A stretch of DNA of 37,064 nucleotides from Cytophagales bacterium (GTDB taxonomy: Bacteria; Bacteroidota; Bacteroidia; Cytophagales; Cyclobacteriaceae): positions 1 to 37,064 of the forward strand of contig JAHEMV010000004.1 in NCBI GenBank assembly GCA_024643455.1. The letters run 5' to 3'. The notes beneath the pieces are model-generated. The model worked only from the letters and a program-made list of their open reading frames with translations. It was not told the DNA's origin and did not search any database. The position numbers and the translations under genes are program-made. Below, piece after piece: positions 16,326 through 24,570 of this stretch; within the stretch, counting starts at the first letter, position 1; every line of letters starts with the position of its first letter.

Positions 16326-17615
16326 TTGAATAGGCAATTTTTTAAAATAGTATCCATTTTTTCCGGACTTCTCATCTCGGTAATCACCTTTGCCCAGCAA
16401 CGGTTTCCACGGCCGGACTTTGAAAGTGACTACAAATCACCATCAATCCTGGTCCCGGAACCAAGACATGGCTGGATGGAATACATGGATGTTTTTATAC
16501 TTTTCATTGTGCTTTCACTCGCCACCTGGTTTGTACTAAAAAAGCGCTCCAGAAAAGGTGTGCTTTACTTGTCCTTGTTTACGTTGATCTATTTCGGTTT
16601 TTATAGAAATGGATGTATTTGTTCTATCGGAGCTATTCAGAATGTTACTCTGGCATTGGTCGATCCGATGTATGCGATCTCACTGACTGCATTGGCATTT
16701 TTTATGTTACCATTGCTTTTTGCCCTTTTTGCTGGAAGAGTCTTCTGTGGAGGAGCTTGTCCGTTGGGTGCTATCCAGGACCTGATCATCATTAAACCGA
16801 TCGAATTGCCCATCGGGATTCGAAAAGCACTAGGCGTTATCCCCTATCTATACCTGGGTCTTTCTATATTATTTGCCGCTACAAAGACCGACTTTATTAT
16901 CTGTAGATATGATCCATTTGTCGGGATATTTCGTATGGATGCTAGTTTTAATATGCTGGTTCTTGGCGGAAGTTTTTTGATCATTGGTATGTTTGTAGGC
17001 AGACCTTATTGTCGATTCCTTTGCCCATACGGTGTTTTATTGAACTGGACTTCAAGCGTTTCCAAAAAACACCTGACTATCACACCTTCGGAGTGCATTG
17101 ATTGCAAATTGTGCGAGCGATCATGCCCGATGGATGCAATCAACAAACCAGTGACCGAACCCGTATCCAGAAAAAAGGATATCAATCGATTTGTATTGTC
17201 CGTCATCATTATTCCAATTCTAATGCTAGCTGGTGGATACATTGTTTCCAAATCGCACGTGTACCTGTCGAAAGTGAACCGTACCGTAAGTTTAGCAGAA
17301 TTGTTAATCACCCATCCAGAATTAAAAGCTGATCCAGACCATATTGATATTCAGACGTTCCTGGCCTCTGGGAAAACCATGGATAGCCTCGTGCAGGAAG
17401 CAACGGTAATCAGAGAACAATTTCGCATTGGCGGCTGGATTTTGGGTGCCTTTTTTGGCCTCTCATTCGGGATTATGTTCAGCAAAAAAACCATTTACCG
17501 TAACCGTACTGATTATGAACCTGACAAAGGCAACTGCGTAAGTTGCGGACGCTGCATGGATTTTTGCCCTGTTGGTAAAGAAGATTTTGAGACATTAATG
17601 AAATTAAAAAGTTGA
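16326..17615 (+). CDS. NapH/NosR-like membrane polyferredoxin
   Basis: The 429-aa membrane protein has a signal-peptide-like N-terminus (FSGLLISVITFAQQ) and about six further helices. NapH/NosR-type cysteine pairs are visible: GCICSIGAIQN (97-107), CGGACPLGA (141-149) and CRFLCPYG (229-236). A ferredoxin motif CIDCKLCERSCP follows at 257-268, and a second, CVSCGRCMDFCPVG, sits at the very C-terminus (404-417). Such proteins carry electrons between the quinone pool or cytoplasm and a periplasmic partner, here most likely the adjacent NapG-like protein. The start is TTG (16326): an in-frame stop lies 3 bp upstream, and the next Met would delete the signal segment. The stop overlaps the next TTG start by 4 bp. 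Confidence 0.86.
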   Translation: MNRQFFKIVSIFSGLLISVITFAQQRFPRPDFESDYKSPSILVPEPRHGWMEYMDVFILFIVLSLATWFVLKKRSRKGVLYLSLFTLIYFGFYRNGCICSIGAIQNVTLALVDPMYAISLTALAFFMLPLLFALFAGRVFCGGACPLGAIQDLIIIKPIELPIGIRKALGVIPYLYLGLSILFAATKTDFIICRYDPFVGIFRMDASFNMLVLGGSFLIIGMFVGRPYCRFLCPYGVLLNWTSSVSKKHLTITPSECIDCKLCERSCPMDAINKPVTEPVSRKKDINRFVLSVIIIPILMLAGGYIVSKSHVYLSKVNRTVSLAELLITHPELKADPDHIDIQTFLASGKTMDSLVQEATVIREQFRIGGWILGAFFGLSFGIMFSKKTIYRNRTDYEPDKGNCVSCGRCMDFCPVGKEDFETLMKLKS

Positions 17616-19483
17616 GAGATAGAGAAAAACAAATATTTGCCCTAAGGACGGCCTACATTTCAGGGATCTTTTCAATGATCGTTTGCCTGGTGATACTGCT
17701 GAATTATAGGCAATTGATCACCACCGATCCATTAGAAAGTAAGCTATTAAAAACAATGGTGGAACGACTTCAGGAAGACACCTCAAATGAGGAACTGAAA
17801 GAAGAAATCCGTCAGTTGGATTTAATGACCCGTAATGCCTATTTCACTGATCAATGGCAAATTCGATCTGGAGCTTTTTTGTTCATCGGTGGAATTGTAA
17901 TCATGGTTATTGCACTCAGGATCTACTATTCCTTAAAAGCTAAAATCGTACAACCCCAATCTAATATTGCTTCTCTGGATCTCGAACTGTTGATTTCCAG
18001 AAAATGGATTTTATACACAGTTGCTATCATATTCGGCCTTGCATTACTTGCTTCATATCTTTCAATCGATCATTTATCAAAGACGTATGCACTGACTGAA
18101 GTTCAGGAAAAGAATGCTGAAATCCCAGTTCAACAAATAATCCCAAAGGATGCACTTGAAAATCCAGCTGTCAATGGAGATGACGAATCACAAAATGTTG
18201 AATTGGAAGTAGAAAATGAAGCGACACAAAAGGATGTCACTGCACAAGTAAATACTCCAGAGGATGGTGAAGATATTATAGCGGAATCAGCAGAAAAACC
18301 AATAGCATCCTCCCCTAAAGCAATTACAGCAAACGATCTTAAAAATAATTTCCCGTCATTCCGTGGCCCTTTCGGTTTGGGAATAGCCTATCAAAGCAAT
18401 ATTCCCACAACATGGGATGGCACTTCAGGTGAAAATATAAAATGGAAAGTAAAAATTCCTTTACCTGGTTTTAATTCTCCGGTTATTTGGGATAAAAAGG
18501 TATTCGTTACGGGTGCTGACAGAACAAATGAATCAATCTATTGCTATGACCTGGAAAATGGAAAACTCGTTTGGGAATATAAAGTCACTGGCATTGAACG
18601 CCCTTCAGGAAAACCGATTAAACCAACGGAAGATACCGGATTTGCTGCGCCAACAGTTACCACTGATGGCGAATTTGTCTTTGCCATATTCGCTACCGGT
18701 GATCTGGTTTGTGTTGACATACAAGGAAACAGAAAATGGTCAAAAAATGTAGGAATTCCGGATAACCATTACGGACACTCCTCATCGTTGCTTTTATGGA
18801 AAAATAAAGTTTTTATCCAGTTTGACACTAATGAGGCTGGCAAAATTCTTGCACTTGATGCTACTACAGGAAACCAGGTTTGGGAAACAACCCGGACATC
18901 TAAAATCTCATGGGCGTCACCAATCCTTGCAAACGTGGCAAATCAATATGAATTGATATTATCTTCCAGTCCAGAGGTAGCTGCATACAATCCTGAATCC
19001 GGCAAAGAGTTGTGGAAACTCAATTGTTTGAGTGGTGAGGTCGGACCATCTCCGGGATTTAACGATGGCATTGTATTCGCCGCAAATGAATATGCGAAAC
19101 TTATTGCGATTAAACCCGGGAATCCTCCGGAAGTGCTCTGGGAATCAAATGAATACCTGCCTGAGGTTGCCAGTCCTGTTGCTATAAATGGATTACTATT
19201 TATTGCAACCAGCTATGGCGTGGCGGCCTGCTTTGATGCTTCCAAAGGTGAATTGTTATGGGAATACGAAGCGGATCAGGGCTTCTATGCGTCTCCGGTT
19301 ATTGCAGATGGGAAAGTATTCTTCATGGATATGGATGGGAAAATGCATATTTTTTCTATCGACCGCGTTAAGAAGGTAGTTGGAACTCCTGAATTGGGAG
19401 AAAAAGTAGTGAGCACTCCTGCTTTTGCTCAGGGTAAAATAATGTTGAGGGGATATGATCATTTATATTGTATTGGAAAATAG
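17612..19483 (+). CDS. Multi-pass membrane protein with periplasmic PQQ-like beta-propeller
   Basis: The 623-aa protein has an N-terminal membrane part with three helices (about 14-32, 85-105 and 130-150). An acidic low-complexity linker follows (about 165-245, rich in Glu, Asp, Asn and Pro). The PQQ-like propeller opens with FPSFRGPFGLGIAYQSNIPTTW and has blades such as GKLVWEYKV, NQVWETT, GKELWKL and GELLWEY. The TTG start (17612) overlaps the stop of the NapH-like gene in a TTGA junction. The direct coupling to NapGH-like genes suggests the propeller is anchored beside that relay. It has no vicinal cysteines. It resembles propeller proteins common in Planctomycetes and Bacteroidota, and enzymatic activity is not shown by the sequence. 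Confidence 0.84.
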   Translation: MRDREKQIFALRTAYISGIFSMIVCLVILLNYRQLITTDPLESKLLKTMVERLQEDTSNEELKEEIRQLDLMTRNAYFTDQWQIRSGAFLFIGGIVIMVIALRIYYSLKAKIVQPQSNIASLDLELLISRKWILYTVAIIFGLALLASYLSIDHLSKTYALTEVQEKNAEIPVQQIIPKDALENPAVNGDDESQNVELEVENEATQKDVTAQVNTPEDGEDIIAESAEKPIASSPKAITANDLKNNFPSFRGPFGLGIAYQSNIPTTWDGTSGENIKWKVKIPLPGFNSPVIWDKKVFVTGADRTNESIYCYDLENGKLVWEYKVTGIERPSGKPIKPTEDTGFAAPTVTTDGEFVFAIFATGDLVCVDIQGNRKWSKNVGIPDNHYGHSSSLLLWKNKVFIQFDTNEAGKILALDATTGNQVWETTRTSKISWASPILANVANQYELILSSSPEVAAYNPESGKELWKLNCLSGEVGPSPGFNDGIVFAANEYAKLIAIKPGNPPEVLWESNEYLPEVASPVAINGLLFIATSYGVAACFDASKGELLWEYEADQGFYASPVIADGKVFFMDMDGKMHIFSIDRVKKVVGTPELGEKVVSTPAFAQGKIMLRGYDHLYCIGK

Positions 19484-21832
19484 ATGGAGGGAGATAGATA
19501 TACAGCAATTGATGCAATTCTGAAAGAGAAGGAAGGAGTCCAAAAGGATGTAATCCCCATTTTACAGGCTATTCAAAACCAGTATCATTACTTACCGGAA
19601 GACATTCTAAAAAGAGTTTGCAATCAGACTCAAATCACCCCGGCCATGTTGATGGGCGTATCCAGTTTCTATTCTCAATTTAGACTAAAACCAACTGGTG
19701 AACATATCATTAAAGTATGTACCGGTACAGCGTGCCATGTAAAAAGAGCTGAGTTGGTTTATGATACTTTTGGGCGAGCATTACACCTGGAACCGAATCA
19801 AGACACCGATCCAAAGGGCAATTATACACTTGAAAAGGTCAATTGCCTTGGTTGCTGTACACTTGCACCTGTCGTTCAAATTGACGAAATCACCTATGGA
19901 CATGTGGAAGTAGAAAGTGTTAAGCGCGTACTAACCTCTTTTGAAAATTTAAATGGCCAGCCCAAAACCAAAGAAAATGCCAATAACATAAATGGGAATA
20001 AAAATGATGGCGAGATAAGGATTGGCTTAGGCTCATGCTGCATTGCCAGCGGTAGCGAGGAAGTAAAAAATTCTGTTGAGCTAGCCGTAAAAGAAAATGC
20101 GCTGGATGTACAAATGAAAAGGGTTGGCTGCGTAGGAATGTGTCACCAGGTACCTTTACTGGAAATTATCCCAAAAGGAAAAGAGCCAACACTCTATTCC
20201 AAAGTCCAGCCAGGTGATGTGAACAAAATCATCAATCAACATTTCAAACCTCAGGGGATTTGGCACAGATTAAAATCCTCCATTTTCAATATGGTAGAAG
20301 ATATCCAGACGGACAGAAACTGGGAAGGTATTGAGCAATTCGAACTAAATTACCGTGAAAAGCAGGTCTCTTCCTTTCTGGGAACGCAGGTTCCTATTGC
20401 TACGGAACACCGAGGTGCTATCGATCCCTTAGATATTGATGAATACAAACAAGGATTTGGATTTTTTGCTCTGAAAAAATGTTTAAATGAATTGAGTCCA
20501 GATCAGGTTATTGACAAAATTGAAGAAAGTGGCTTACGTGGCCGAGGGGGTGCAGGATTCCCAACCGGTGCAAAATGGCAAACGTTTAAAATTCAGCAAA
20601 GTGAAATAAAATATATTATTTGCAATGGGGATGAAGGAGACCCTGGTGCATTTATGGACAGGATGCTGTTGGAATCTTATCCATACCGGATCATTGAGGG
20701 TATGATCATTGCGGCTCATGCAACCGGAGCCTCCAAAGGTTATTTTTATATCCGGGCTGAATACCCTCTGGCAGTAAAACGGATTAGTGAAGCTTTAAAA
20801 ATCTGCAAAGAGCATGGCTATCTAGGAAAAAATATCCTTGATTCGGGTTTAGCTTTTGATATCGAAATCTTCCAGGGAGCAGGAGCATTTATTTGCGGTG
20901 AAGAAACTGCACTCATTGCATCTATCGAAGGCAACAGGGGATTTCCAAAATTGCGCCCTCCCTACCCGGTGCAGCAAGGCTTATGGGAATGCCCTACCCT
21001 TGTTAACAATACCGAGACGTTTGCCACTATACCATTTATCTTAAGAAATGATGTTGCAAACTATACCAAATACGGAACCGAAAACAGCAAAGGGACTAAA
21101 GTTTTTGCCCTGGCAGGAAAGATTAATCGGGGTGGATTAATCGAGGTTCCCATGGGAATCACAATTCGGGAAATTATAGAAGATATTGGTGGTGGTGTCG
21201 CTGAAGGAAGAAAGTTTAAAGCAGTACAGATAGGTGGACCTTCCGGTGGGTGTATCCCGGAATCTTTGATAAATACTCCGATTGATTTTAATTCATTGAA
21301 AGAAGTTGGTGCTATGATGGGCTCTGGAGGTCTGGTTGTGCTTGATGATACCGACTGTATGGTAGATATCGCGCGCTATTTTCTTTCTTTCACACAAAGT
21401 GAATCTTGTGGCAAATGCACATTCTGCCGGGTTGGCACGATGCGAATGCTGGATATTCTTAACAATATTACGGCAGGGAAAGGAACATCAAAGGATCTGG
21501 ATGAACTTGAAAAACTGGCTAAATGGACAAAAAAAGGCAGTCTTTGTGGTTTAGGTCAGACTGCTCCAAATCCTGTACTATCAACTTTAACGTATTTCAG
21601 ACATGAATATGAGGCGCACATCAACGGCACATGTCCAACTGGAAAATGTCAGAATTTAATTAAATATTCCATCGATGATACGTGTATTGGCTGTACAAAA
21701 TGTGCACAGAATTGTCCGGTAGATGCGATAGCTTTTACCCCCTACGAAATACATGTGATCGATCAGGATAAATGCATCAAATGTGATGGATGCAGGCAGG
21801 TATGTCCAGAGGATTCGGTTCACGTAAGATAA
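19484..21832 (+). CDS. NuoE-thioredoxin-NuoF-ferredoxin fusion, NADH-oxidising flavoprotein
   Basis: This 782-aa soluble protein has four modules. Module 1 is a NuoE-like [2Fe-2S] domain (residues 1-155; Cys79, 84, 121, 125 in CTGTAC and CLGCC). Module 2 is a second thioredoxin-like [2Fe-2S] domain (about 175-250; GSCC, then GCVGMC with Cys216/220). Module 3 is NuoF with the FMN/NADH motifs GLRGRGGAGFPTGAKW, CNGDEGDPGAFMDR and GAGAFICGEETALIASIEG and the N3 cluster motif ESCGKCTFCRVGTMRM. Module 4 is a 2[4Fe-4S] ferredoxin (CIGCTKCAQNCP, CIKCDGCRQVCP). It should oxidise NADH (or reduce NAD+) and pass electrons down its clusters. The layout resembles HndA/HndC- or HydBC-type subunits of bifurcating enzymes, but no hydrogenase is encoded. 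The gene directly follows the propeller gene and precedes a NuoG-like gene by 1 bp. Confidence 0.92.
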   Translation: MEGDRYTAIDAILKEKEGVQKDVIPILQAIQNQYHYLPEDILKRVCNQTQITPAMLMGVSSFYSQFRLKPTGEHIIKVCTGTACHVKRAELVYDTFGRALHLEPNQDTDPKGNYTLEKVNCLGCCTLAPVVQIDEITYGHVEVESVKRVLTSFENLNGQPKTKENANNINGNKNDGEIRIGLGSCCIASGSEEVKNSVELAVKENALDVQMKRVGCVGMCHQVPLLEIIPKGKEPTLYSKVQPGDVNKIINQHFKPQGIWHRLKSSIFNMVEDIQTDRNWEGIEQFELNYREKQVSSFLGTQVPIATEHRGAIDPLDIDEYKQGFGFFALKKCLNELSPDQVIDKIEESGLRGRGGAGFPTGAKWQTFKIQQSEIKYIICNGDEGDPGAFMDRMLLESYPYRIIEGMIIAAHATGASKGYFYIRAEYPLAVKRISEALKICKEHGYLGKNILDSGLAFDIEIFQGAGAFICGEETALIASIEGNRGFPKLRPPYPVQQGLWECPTLVNNTETFATIPFILRNDVANYTKYGTENSKGTKVFALAGKINRGGLIEVPMGITIREIIEDIGGGVAEGRKFKAVQIGGPSGGCIPESLINTPIDFNSLKEVGAMMGSGGLVVLDDTDCMVDIARYFLSFTQSESCGKCTFCRVGTMRMLDILNNITAGKGTSKDLDELEKLAKWTKKGSLCGLGQTAPNPVLSTLTYFRHEYEAHINGTCPTGKCQNLIKYSIDDTCIGCTKCAQNCPVDAIAFTPYEIHVIDQDKCIKCDGCRQVCPEDSVHVR

Positions 21833-21833
21833 A

Positions 21834-23399
21834 ATGGGAATGATCAAACTAAAAGTCAACGGTAAAGAAATAGAAGCAGATAATGGATTAACTGTTCTGG
21901 AAACGCTGAAAAAAGAAGGGATCAACGTTCCCACTATGTGTTTCCTGGATAATGAAGAGCATTTCCCAACCTGTATGATTTGCATCGTTAAGGATCAAAA
22001 AACGGGGAGGCTTATTCCTTCATGCAGTACACATATTTCCACAGGTATGGATATCATTTCCAATGATGAAGAAATAATAGAAGCCCGGAAAACTGCTTTG
22101 GAACTTTTGCTCAGTGATCACATTGGAGAATGTGACGCCCCATGCCAGACCAATTGCCCTGCATTTATGGATATCCCGCTGATGAATCGACTCCTTGCCA
22201 ATGGACAATTTGACGAAGCATTGAGGGTAGTGAAAAAAGACATCGCACTTCCAGCGGTGTTGGGGAGAATTTGTCCTGCGCCCTGTGAACGCGCATGCCG
22301 AAGAAGAAACATTGATGAGCCAGTTTCAATTTGTACATTAAAACGTTATGCGGCAGATCACGATCTTGAACATGCCTCGAGTTTTATTCCTGATATAGCA
22401 AGATTAAATGGCAAAAAAATAGGCATTATCGGTTCCGGCCCGGCTGGATTATCAGCAGCATATTTCCTCCTTCAGAAAGGCTATCAATGCACATTACATG
22501 ATAAAAATCCATTACCCGGAGGAGCGTTGCGCTATGCCATCCCTGATGATCGGCTTCCTAAAGAAGTTCTGGACCAGGAGATCGATATTATAAAGCAGAT
22601 GGGGGCAAAGTTTTTAATGAATTTTGAATTGCCTGTCGATGGTCTGGAAAATCTTCGAAAGGAATATGATGGTGTAATTGTAGCTACTGGTGAAGAAAAT
22701 GCTGATTTTGACGAATTGGTCAAAAAGAATAAATCTTTTGTCACAGAAAAGAACACCTACCAAACAAATGTGGATGGAGTGTTTGCAATCGGCAGCGCCA
22801 TCAAACCAGGTAGAGTAGCCATTCGAGCTGTCGCTCATGGAAAAGAAGCTGCTTTTGCCATGGATCAGTTCCTCAATGGAAATCCAGTGACTGGCGAAGC
22901 TCAACTATTCAATTCCAGGATTGGCAGAATGTTAGAAGAAGAATATGATGACTTTATGCTTGAGGCTGATCCTGGGCCAAGGATTGAAACAACAGAATTT
23001 GAAGGATTCACAATGGAGCAGGTCCAAAAAGAAGCTGCCAGATGTATGCATTGCGATTGCAGGAAAAAATTTGACTGCAAACTTAGGGATTACTCCGGTG
23101 AATATGACGCTTCACAAAAGCGTTTTTTCCCAAGAGAAAGACCACCAATTCGAAAAATATTCAAGCATGAACCATTGGTTTATGAACCAGAAAAGTGTAT
23201 AAAGTGTAGTATATGTGTTAGGATCACAGCACGACACAAAGAGGAACTGGGGTTGACTTATATCGGGAAGGGTTTTGATGTTGAAATAAGTGCTCCTTTC
23301 AACGATTATCAAAAAAACGCCCTGGAGAATACGGCTATTTTATGTGCAGAAAAATGTCCAACAAGTGCATTGGCAATTAAAAAGCATGATGAAGTTTGA
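21834..23399 (+). CDS. NuoG-GltD chimera: [2Fe-2S], FAD domain and NuoG-type clusters
   Basis: The 521-aa protein starts with a NuoG-like [2Fe-2S] domain (Cys36, 47, 50, 64) and a His/Cys motif (DHIGECDAPCQTNC, 95-108). A GltD/NfnB-type helical domain follows (GRICPAPCERACRR, about 145-157), then an FAD-binding Rossmann fold (IGIIGSGPAGLSAAYFLL, 196-213, with GGALRYAIPDDRLP). The usual GltD NAD(P)H-binding Rossmann insertion is missing: VIVATG at about 281-286 is joined by only some 27 residues to VDGVFAIGS, which closes the FAD domain. The C-terminal part has CMHCDC (404-409) and the NuoG-like CIKCSICVR...IGKG...CAEKCP. It probably forms a complex with the preceding NuoEF-like protein and may act as an electron branch point. 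It is not a normal complex I subunit. Confidence 0.85.
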   Translation: MGMIKLKVNGKEIEADNGLTVLETLKKEGINVPTMCFLDNEEHFPTCMICIVKDQKTGRLIPSCSTHISTGMDIISNDEEIIEARKTALELLLSDHIGECDAPCQTNCPAFMDIPLMNRLLANGQFDEALRVVKKDIALPAVLGRICPAPCERACRRRNIDEPVSICTLKRYAADHDLEHASSFIPDIARLNGKKIGIIGSGPAGLSAAYFLLQKGYQCTLHDKNPLPGGALRYAIPDDRLPKEVLDQEIDIIKQMGAKFLMNFELPVDGLENLRKEYDGVIVATGEENADFDELVKKNKSFVTEKNTYQTNVDGVFAIGSAIKPGRVAIRAVAHGKEAAFAMDQFLNGNPVTGEAQLFNSRIGRMLEEEYDDFMLEADPGPRIETTEFEGFTMEQVQKEAARCMHCDCRKKFDCKLRDYSGEYDASQKRFFPRERPPIRKIFKHEPLVYEPEKCIKCSICVRITARHKEELGLTYIGKGFDVEISAPFNDYQKNALENTAILCAEKCPTSALAIKKHDEV

Positions 23400-23445
23400 A
23401 CAGATATCACGTTTTAGCTCCATTTGGAAAAATTTAAAAGTGAAA

Positions 23446-24549
23446 ATGAAAAAGTATCTGATCGTATTGTTTATCCTAATTCCAATTTTAGCTTTTACCC
23501 AAACAAGCACAGAATGGAACATCTTCCGGGGAGATCCTGCGCTAAGTGGTTATAGCAATGCAAAAATCAAATTCCCCATAGATCTCAAATGGACCTATCA
23601 AACAGATGATGACATCGTAGCCGCTGCTGTGATTGGCGATGAAACAATTTTCGTAAGCTCAATTGGAGGCTTTGTGTATGCACTGGATTTTAATGGAAAA
23701 TTGAAGTGGAAATTTGAAGCAGATAATTCCATTGAAGCTCCGGCACTTTACCTTAAAGGCAGATTATACGTGGGCGATTTTAGTGGATATTTATATGCAT
23801 TAGATGCCAAAACGGGGAAACAAGTTTGGGTATACGAAACAGAAAACCAGATTATGGGATCTCCGAATTATGCGTACGTGAAAAACAGGCTATATATTCT
23901 CGTTGGCAGCTATGATTATTTTCTTCATTGCGTAGATGCTGAAACAGGAAAGAGTGTGTGGAAATACGAATCTGATAATTTCATCAATGGCGCTCCGGCG
24001 ATAGGCAACAACCTGGCTATGTTTGGTGGTTGTGACGGATTTTTGCACATGGTAAATCTTGAAACCGGAAAAGCTAAAGATAAACTGGAAGTAGCAACCT
24101 ATATCGCTGGTTCAGTGACTATTTCAGAAAATCTGGTTTTTACAGGTGACTATGATGGACTTTTTTCCTGCATAGACCTGGATAAAAAGGAAATAAAGTG
24201 GCAATTTGACAATCCATCCAGTAATTTACCAATATTGGCTTCGCCGGCACTGAATAGCGATAAAGTCGTAATTGGAGGACAGGATAAATATCTGAGATGC
24301 TTTGATGATGATGGAAAGCAAATCTGGTCATTCAACGCCGGAGGCAGATTGGATGCCTCACCTGTTATTGTGAGAAATGTTGTAATTGCAGCGACCATGG
24401 ATGGATTGCTTTATGCTTTAAATCTCAATAATGGAAAAGAATTGTGGTCCTATGAAATTGGAAGTGCCATGGCGCATAATCCGGCAGTAATTGATAACCG
24501 GATGGTTGTTGGAGCAAGAGATGGAAACGTTTATTTTTTTGAAAAATAA
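23446..24549 (+). CDS. Exported PQQ-like / BamB-like beta-propeller protein
   Basis: The ORF track opens at 23290 inside the preceding gene. The ATG at 23446 gives the signal peptide MKKYLIVLFILIPILAFTQ and is the clear start (about 367 aa). The mature part begins TEWNIFRGDPALSGY and shows about seven regular blades with the repeat pattern G-x-[LV]-YALD-x-x-x-G-[KE]-x-x-W, for example YALDFNGKLKWKF, YALDAKTGKQVWVY and CVDAETGKSVWKY. This regular spacing fits an eight-bladed BamB/PQQ-like propeller. No adjacent cysteines or quinoprotein catalytic residues are evident. The gap to the previous stop is 46 bp, still operon-like. Confidence 0.85.
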   Translation: MKKYLIVLFILIPILAFTQTSTEWNIFRGDPALSGYSNAKIKFPIDLKWTYQTDDDIVAAAVIGDETIFVSSIGGFVYALDFNGKLKWKFEADNSIEAPALYLKGRLYVGDFSGYLYALDAKTGKQVWVYETENQIMGSPNYAYVKNRLYILVGSYDYFLHCVDAETGKSVWKYESDNFINGAPAIGNNLAMFGGCDGFLHMVNLETGKAKDKLEVATYIAGSVTISENLVFTGDYDGLFSCIDLDKKEIKWQFDNPSSNLPILASPALNSDKVVIGGQDKYLRCFDDDGKQIWSFNAGGRLDASPVIVRNVVIAATMDGLLYALNLNNGKELWSYEIGSAMAHNPAVIDNRMVVGARDGNVYFFEK

Positions 24550-24570
24550 TTAAACCTATAAATCAATCGC

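Noticed and set aside
15741-17615. Periplasmic nitrate reductase or nitrous oxide reductase operon
   Set aside because: NapG/NapH/NosR-like proteins are present, but no molybdopterin NapA, no cytochrome NapB/NapC (no CxxCH seen in the operon proteins) and no NosZ.
19484-23399. Part of respiratory complex I (nuo operon)
   Set aside because: Only E, F and partial G-like modules occur, in fused and chimeric form. No NuoA-D or NuoH-N genes are present, and NuoG is altered by an FAD domain.
19484-23399. Electron-bifurcating [FeFe] hydrogenase (Hnd/Hyd type)
   Set aside because: The NuoEF-Fd fusion resembles HydBC/HndAC, but no H-cluster motifs (TSCCPxW, MPCxxKxxE) are found in any protein of the window.
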